Notes under the pieces: model-generated
Told to the model about the DNA's origin: nothing
Databases searched by the model: none
The model's input: the letters and a program-made list of their open reading frames with translations, nothing else
Position numbers and translations under genes: made by a program
DNA from: Nepenthes gracilis
Lineage: Eukaryota > Streptophyta > Magnoliopsida > Caryophyllales > Nepenthaceae
Assembly (NCBI GenBank): GCA_033239525.1
Contig: BSYO01000038.1
Location: 3,239,556 to 3,303,555, forward strand
Reading direction: 5' to 3'
Length of the DNA stretch: 64,000 bases
Part shown: positions 57,091-64,000 of the stretch, one piece after another
Layout of the letters: each line of letters begins with the position of its first letter
How positions within the stretch are numbered: position 1 is the first letter of the stretch

Positions 57091-58444
57091 GTTTTATCTG
57101 TTGAATTTTTTTCCGATCTTATACTTTTACAATTTTTATATTTTAAATAATTAAATTATTTATAATCATCTGTTAAGTACTTATTTAGATATAAGTCTTG
57201 TATTACTCAAATCTATATGAAAAAGGCCAAGAACTTTTATTTCAAATAACTCATTCGTGGCAAAAAAAACTACCCTAAAGCAATAGTTTATCACCAAGAA
57301 GCCTTTCACCTCTCATTTCTCTTACCCACCTTCCGGTTCCGATTATTGTAATTCTAATTTAAACTTCAAAGCGATGAATCGATAAGTAAGTCCCATGCCT
57401 TTAATCTATTATTTTGATTTATAATATTCAAGATCCATAATAAAATATCCAATGGCCCAATCTCTGTAATTCAAGATATATATCCCTCCTTCAAAATTAA
57501 AAAAAAAAATCACAGCATTACCCATTATTAATACTATTTAAATTTTTTATTATTAAAAATCTATAAGATTTTTTAAATAAATATATAAATTAATAATAGG
57601 TAAATTGTAAGCATAATATTTTGTTTATATCAAATATCCTTAAAATGAAACTTGTGATGTTGAGATGAAAGATTTGGGCAAGGCCTATCATAGAAATCTC
57701 ACGTCAATGTCTATTGGGCCTAGCCCAACTACAATTATCTACAAACATTTCCTATTTTAATTTTTTTTTTTTTACCTATCGTAAGTATATAATATCGTAA
57801 GTATATAATAAGTTTATATATATATAAATATATTTATTTTTTTTTTTTTGAGCTTCATGGTTTTTTTTCTTAATTATACCACTACCTATAATTTTAATAT
57901 GTACAACTTTTAGACTTTGTCCCATTTCAATCATGAATGTGAAAGGGAAAATTCATTTTATATAATCACTATACAATATTTCATATATATAAATATAAAT
58001 ATATATATATATACATTTATTGAAAAAGCAAACTTATCCTAATCTAATTTAACAAATTTAAAACAATGTTTACCTATGCCAAAGTTAAAAAAAAAAAAAA
58101 TCTATTTCCTTCATTAATTTTAATCAATAATTTTATGTTAATAATTCTATTTTTTAAGTAATGTGTACCCCAATCAATGTTTATTCGGAGTATAGATAAT
58201 CTAATATGGGATCAGAATCAAAATCTCTTAGTCCCACAGAAAATAAAAAAGGGCAGGGTGTTGTTTCTAAAGAGAATAGGCATCAGAGATCGAAAAATAT
58301 TCGCTCACACACACACACTCTCTCTCTTTTATAAAATATTACCTCCCCTTTTTAATGATCTACATCACAGAGATAATCTTAATCAAAATAAAATCCCACA
58401 AACAATAAAAAAGGGCAGGCTATTGTTTCTAAAAAATATGTAAA
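57091..58444. other. A+T-rich intergenic DNA with short duplications
   Basis: Contains a ~162-bp-spaced duplication (around 58215-58275 and 58377-58435, sharing aaaaaagggcagg and ttgtttctaaa) and an (AC)n(TC)n microsatellite near 58305-58328. No gene is supported. Confidence 0.45.
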
Positions 58445-60610
58445 ATATTATTTTAGAAAATATCATTTTAATGATTATTAATTTAATAAAATTGACGGAT
58501 TTTTGATGGTAATCGATATTTAAAAATAAAAATTAAGTTTCAAATCAAAATAAGTTAGACCCAATGGCTTCTAATTTGTATCTGATCCATGCATGAAGGA
58601 GTTTTATGCATAATACCCATGCTTGAGACAAGTTTCAAGGTGCACGTGCATATTTAAGATAAAATGCTGATGCTTGAGCCATGTCTAAAATGGCGCTTGT
58701 GCATGATGCAATTGTGACTCAGTGTTTAATCCGTGTCAAAGCAATACTCATGTGCAGTTTTACATAAATAGACATTTGGATAATTTTTTATCATTTTTAT
58801 CTGATTTTTAAGAAAAGAAAAAGAAAAACAAGTGAAAAAGATAGAGAAGAAGAGACAAAAAGAATAAATACATGAAATAAAGAGCAATTAAAAGTTCTTT
58901 AGATAAAATCAAGTAAAAATAAATACATCAAAGCCATTCTTTTTATTGGTATTCAATTCCACTATCTTTAAGCATTTTTTTTTTATTTTAAATAGTCATG
59001 TATATGTTATTTTTATACTTAAAGTGATTATACTTTGCATATATATGATTTCACTCCTATTTCATAAGTTTTTATAAAATATATATTTTAAATTCAAATA
59101 AATTATGTGTAAGTACTAATTTTTATAATAATATTCTCACATATATTTAAATTTTATTTAATATTTCTACATGTCTTCAAATTTTAGATATATACTTCTA
59201 CATATCTTAAATTACATTATAATTATTCATGCATATTTATAATTGAGTAAAATCATATAAACTATATTCAATTTCTAAAGTTATTAATTTAATGTTTTTA
59301 TATGTTTCTCATTTATAAGAAAATATTAAAAAATTATATAAATTATGATAATTTTTTATAATTTCTGCAATATAATTTTCATATGTCATTGAATAACACA
59401 TTAAAGTCCCTATATAATTTTGAATTATACATTAAAATTTTTACATATTTATAATTTTTATTACATGTCACATATTTGTAAAAATATGAGAAACAAATTA
59501 GATAAGTTTTGATAAAAAAATTATTTTTTTAATATAAGAAAAAAATTAAAAATATCCATATTTTACTAAAATTTTTAATTTGACCAAGTATGAACTATTT
59601 TAAAAAATTTATTAAATATATTTCAATATATTCTATTATATTATTAGAAAATTAAAGGTCAAACACATTATCTATGAATTAACATATCAGCACTTAGCCC
59701 CAACTTTAGCATTATATGTAGTTAATATATCTATGAGTTTTAAATAGTAGCGTATGACTTTTACTACTTGAAACACTATAGTTCAAACTTTGATATTTAT
59801 TTTTTATTAATATAATTATTACCGATCATTAATCATTAGATATATTAGTATGATTTTAGCATGTTTTATATATTTGAATAATTTGACATGTTTGATCATA
59901 AATATATGAATTTTAGCATATTTTTTATATTTGTATGATTTGGCATATTTTACTATGAATATATGGATTTTGGTATGATTTATATTATTATATAGATTTT
60001 GGTATAATTAATCATTAGTATTTGATTTTCATATGATTTATCAAAAAATAATGTTATCAGTATTTTTTTATCATGATATAATTCTAATATATTTTATGGT
60101 TATATATCTACATAAAAATATATATGTATTATTGAGCGTTAAACTTATTTTTTTCTTTCTTTTTACTAACCTTTGTGATTAAAATGTAGCAGACTAATTT
60201 ACAAAAAGTTTAGGAGTAGGAAAGATTACGGATTTAGTTTTTAAAATACTTTTAATTATGCTGCAATGATTTAAATTGCTAGTTAATATTTCAATTTATA
60301 TTAGTATTTGGCTTACATTTTATTTTATTTTGGTTAATATTTTTTTTCACTGTCAAATAATGATATAATTATGATGATAATATTTAAGTTTGATTTTAGA
60401 TTTTGAAAGTTTAGCTTTAATCTTGTGATTTTTAATTGTAATGTTTCTTCTTATATATAATTTAAAGTCATTTAATTATCAATATTTGGCCACTTTCAAG
60501 TGTAGATTTTGCTGCCGTGATTGGATAATGATTAAATTACTTTTTGGGTTGTTCATTGGTATTTGATGCAAGTTTGCTTCTAGACCGCTGTTTAGGTTTA
60601 GTTGGCATAT
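58445..60610 (+). repeat. Long dispersed repeat family C, longest copy
   Basis: Aligns at its left half with 42115-42725 and 60975-62169, and at its right half with 8500-9560. Layout is an AT-rich start, a zone with short cttgagc/gtgcatg motifs, a purine-rich AG tract (58810-58870) and a long AT-rich tail. It may be a long LTR, but the termini are not certain. Confidence 0.6.
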
Positions 60611-60974
60611 CAAATAAAAAATAAAATTTCAGATTAATCTACAATTGAATTAAAACAATTGAGGATTAAGGAATAAAATAATCTGACTTTGGGTAATGGA
60701 CATGACAAGATCCCATTGATAGCTAAGATAATATATGTTTAGGTTAGATAAGAGGGCTAGGAAATTACATGTTATCGAAACTCGACCTATAAAATTTATA
60801 TTTTAGACTATGATGGAAAGGTCAACCTTATTAGAGACACTCTGTGGGAAATTGTTAGCTGATGGGAGGAGTATCCTTGATGGCCTATAATGCCAATGTT
60901 ATCTCAATCTCTAAATGAGAAGGACTTCACCCAGGCTTGAAGTAGTTGACCAATGGGCGTAAGGTATAGATCCA

Positions 60975-62169
60975 ATAATATTTTTTTAAATGATACTTAA
61001 TTTAATTAAATTGATAGGTTTTTAAGTTTAATTAAAATTCTAAATCAAAAACTTAAGTTATGAATAGAAATAAGTCAAATTGAGCGATACTTGACCAGCT
61101 ATTACCCCATACTTATGTATATTTTGGACAGTAGGTGTTTGTATAATGAACACATTTGAGAAGTTTATGGACATTTTAAGCAAAATATCAATATTTGATA
61201 TTTGCCTGATTGATATATGTGCTTGTTTAAAATAAAATGTTGACGTTTAATACACACCTGACAAGCGCTCGTGCAAGGTGTTAAATGTGTCCATGCACTT
61301 TACTAGCGCTTATGCATCAATCTTTAATAAATATGCCCCTTGGCAATTTTCAACTAATTTTCAATTAAAATTTTGAGAGAATAGATAGAAAGATGAAAGG
61401 AAAATAGAAAAAAAAAATAGAGAGAAAGAAGGAGAATGAAAATTAAGATAAAATAAAAAATCTTTTGTTAAAAATTAAGTTAAAGGCAGTGTATCCAAAC
61501 ACTTTTTTTTCTTTATTGCTATTTATTTTTTATCTCATTGAATATTTCTTATTTCAAATCTCATGTATATCTTAATTTTATACTTAACTATTTTAAACCT
61601 TGATTGCAAGAAATTTTATTATCATTTCATAAACTTTTATAAAATACATATTTTGAATTTAAATAAATCTTATTTAAGTATTAAATTTTTATAACATTAT
61701 TTATGCATATCTTTAATTCTCTGTTAAATGTACCTCTATGTCTTTGAATTTTAATTATATGTTTCTATATGTCTTATATTTTTATATAACTATTCATTTA
61801 TGTTTTCTAATTAAAGAAAATTAATGAAATTATTTGAACAATGTTGAACTCTCATATGCTTTGTGCATAACAGTTTCTATAACTTTATAAATTATTTATT
61901 TGAACTCCTACATATTCTTAATTTTTATTTTATTGTCTTCTGCATGTCTATAATTTTAGTGTATGACACATATTTTTAAAAAATATATAAAAAAAATTTT
62001 TACATAAGTTTTGATGAAAAAAATATTTTTTCTGGTGTGAGAAAATTTAAAAAATATTTATATTTAAGTAAGTTTTTAATTAATTAAGTATAAATTATTA
62101 TAGAAAATTAAATGAATAATATTCGAATATATATTAATATATTATTAATAAATTAAATATCTAGCCTAT
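60975..62169 (+). repeat. Long dispersed repeat family C, copy truncated at 62169
   Basis: Collinear with 58445-59650. The alignment stops at cctat (62165-62169), where a sequence starting TGTGACGG begins, so a later insertion appears to have cut this copy. Confidence 0.6.
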
Positions 62170-63009
62170 TGTGACGGAACAAATTTTTTTTTTTTGCAAT
62201 CCGCTAGTGACCTCCCAGAACTGACACCAAAGTTTCGGTGGTCCTGTCTGGGCCGATCGTGCCTTCCAATCACAGGAACATAGATGCTATTTAAGACTCA
62301 TACACTTTAGTCATCAAACATATAGCGAAAGTCAATCTAATATCCTGTTGAAGCATTCATATTCATTCTTATAAAATTCGCTCCTGAATATATAGCCATA
62401 AACATCTAATTACAAAAGTTCATCAATTCTAATAAATCATTACATTAATTGCTTCCTTTGTGGCGGTCTTCCAAAAGGTATGCTTCTGATTCCTTACAAT
62501 TCTTCAAATAGACTCTAGTCACTCCGTCTTATCAGGCACGAGTTCTAAAATTTTATCTGAAGGGGAAAAAAATAGAAAACATAGGAGGTTTTCTATTTTC
62601 ATAAAATGTTTGTCTTGTCAGCGAAATACATATACGAGATATCATTCGATTTGGAATCTTGAGATCACTAAAGCGATCAATGCGAGTAATCATGCAACAT
62701 AAATATCATAAGGTAACAATTTGAGGACTATTAAAATCGATTAGAAAGAGTTAATATTAAAACATAAAATCCGATTCAGTATAGAAATCTTCTTTTATTT
62801 ATTGGTAAAGCGGAAGGGGTTTTAATCGAGATAATTGTACACATCTCCTCACAATTAATTTATACAAAGCTCCGAGGACAGTTTGTTAGCGGCTATCACT
62901 AATTGTACAAAGCCCGATAGTCTCGCTTTCATTAATTATCACCATAAAGTCTTATTTAGGAGAACCTCATCTCCCAATGCTAAAGTCTGAACTTATTTAT
63001 TTTATCGTA

Positions 63010-63330
63010 AAGTCGGTTTACATTTTATTTGTTCATTCCGGACGGCCATATCACAAGCCAGTTTCAAAATCATACTACAAAGACAGTTTCAAATTTATGT
63101 TATAAGGCTCATTTCAAATCATAATTTTCATGCGTCACTTGGCAAGCCGGTTTTAAGATTTCATTATAAATGCCGGTTTTAAATTATAATACAATGTCGG
63201 TTTCAAAATTTACAATGCAAATGCTAGTTTTTCAAATTACGATACAAGGCCGATTTTAAAATCACAATGCAAATACCGGTTTCAAAATTACAATACAAAT
63301 GCCGGTTTCAATTATAAGTTCCAGTCCGAA
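63010..63330 (-). repeat. Degenerate ~27-33-bp tandem repeat (GCCGGTTTCAAA motif)
   Basis: About ten units with the core gccggtttcaaaattacaat (plus-strand reading), degenerate at the left and clearer from 63150. Related ccggycaac units reappear at 63934-64000. Confidence 0.75.
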
Positions 63331-63676
63331 TTTCATATGAATTCAGTTTGAGTAGAAAATAGAAAGCATGAATTAACCATCAAATCATATAAGTATGGAG
63401 TCAAAAATATAGCTTATCAAGTCATTATAAACGGCAAGTCAGATATACTACATGCTTAAGCATATAATTTATATTGACAATAAAACACTTACAATTTCTT
63501 CAAATCTGGAACCTTAAAGCATGAATTTTAAAATTGGGGTATAACAATATTTAATAAAAAAATAGTCATTTGTTACGAGACTTGAAACTTTCTCTCCTTC
63601 TTTACTCCTTACTGTTCCTTCTTGCAGGCACTCATACTTGCTTCCTCGATCGAAATGGAGTATATATAGAGGAGGA

Positions 63677-63780
63677 GTTAGGTGGAGTAAGTGAGGTAAG
63701 TTACCTATTTGGTACTTCTTTTCAGATGTTAGGTGGGAGTAAGATGTTTAAATTACTCATTTTGGTACTTCTTTTCAAAC
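63677..63780 (+). repeat. 51-bp imperfect tandem duplication
   Basis: Two units beginning gttaggtgg (63677 and 63728), each containing ggtacttcttttca. Confidence 0.75.
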
Positions 63781-64000
63781 GGTCAACAGGGTGATTCACT
63801 TACTTCATTTAGTTGGGGTCTAGCTAAGTTTTAACTAATAAGAAAAATTGGTCCTTATCTTTAGTTGCCCTTAATTTATTCCGATCAACTCTTTGACCAA
63901 TGTTTCATATTCTAATCAGACATCTTTTACCCAGAGCCGGCCAACGTTTCACTTCTTTTATTCAAGACCGGTCAACCTTTCTCAAAGCCGGTTAGCTTTT

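Larger units (their letters stand above)
62170..64000 (-). repeat. LTR-like element, minus orientation, running off the window
   Basis: On the minus strand it ends TTCCGTCACA at 62170, a typical terminus for long gypsy LTRs. It contains a short tandem array (63010-63330) and, near the window end, further ccggtcaac-type repeats. The frame at 63570-63794 is part of it and has no domain. The other end and any target duplication are outside the window. Confidence 0.5.

Noticed and set aside
1..64000. tRNA, rRNA, CRISPR arrays or organelle-derived segments
   Set aside because: I looked for tRNA A/B boxes, rRNA-like stretches and regularly spaced identical repeats with unique spacers and saw none convincing; the TGGTATCAGAG sites are retroelement primer binding sites, not tRNA genes.

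Overview
The window looks like nuclear DNA from a flowering plant, most likely a eudicot. It is very A+T-rich and dominated by decayed Ty1/copia, Ty3/gypsy, LINE and MITE sequence. It carries only three convincing single-exon host genes: a RING-H2 (ATL-type) ubiquitin ligase (17245-17841, minus), a type I M-gamma MADS-box gene of the AGL80 group (33466-34242, plus) and a U-box/ARM ubiquitin ligase of the PUB8 type (50642-51739, minus). The species cannot be read from the sequence. All three genes are visibly richer in G+C than their surroundings and have no apparent operational link to one another.

Layout. 1-2098: 5' end of a minus-strand copia element (LTR, primer binding site, gag, zinc knuckle, protease, start of the pre-integrase region), cut by the window edge. 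2099-5300: unassigned DNA, a LINE reverse-transcriptase fossil (3086-3427) and an LTR-like remnant. 5336-5690: a 52-bp tandem array in a G+C-richer island that extends to about 6480. 6490-10330: A+T-rich repeats. 10346-11390: a 5'-truncated LINE with a perfect 15-bp target-site duplication. 11609-14903: a long LTR-like repeat interrupted by a Tourist-like MITE (13481-14422) filled with ATT/AAT microsatellite. 15178-16405: copia RT/RNase H fossil. 17245-17841: RING gene. 18866-23270: a head-to-tail pair of about 2.2-kb LTR-like repeats. 26480-27170: a diverged tandem array of roughly 130-bp units. 27474-30309: a composite LTR/TRIM element bounded by AATAC. 30789-31471: solo copia LTR. 33466-34242: MADS gene with a duplicated core promoter.

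35345-44050 is a nested structure. A nearly full-length but heavily mutated copia element (35849-41328, plus) sits inside the reverse-transcriptase region of a minus-strand gypsy element whose gag lies at 42780-44050 and whose RT halves lie at about 41335-41640 and 35345-35848. 44921-47164 is a second copy of the 11.6-14.9 kb repeat and preserves the uninterrupted MITE target site. 49400-50150 holds tandem repeats, then the U-box gene follows. 52800-53880 is LTR-like. 55143-57090 holds an 87-bp duplication, a pair of direct repeats and a second MITE copy. 58445-62169 holds two copies of another long repeat family, the second broken by a further LTR-like element (62170 onward) with short GCCGGTTT tandem repeats.

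I did not find a coherent novel multi-gene system. The most informative structures are the composite element at 27.5-30.3 kb, the MITE with its paralogous empty site, the nested copia-in-gypsy and the duplicated promoter of the MADS gene.
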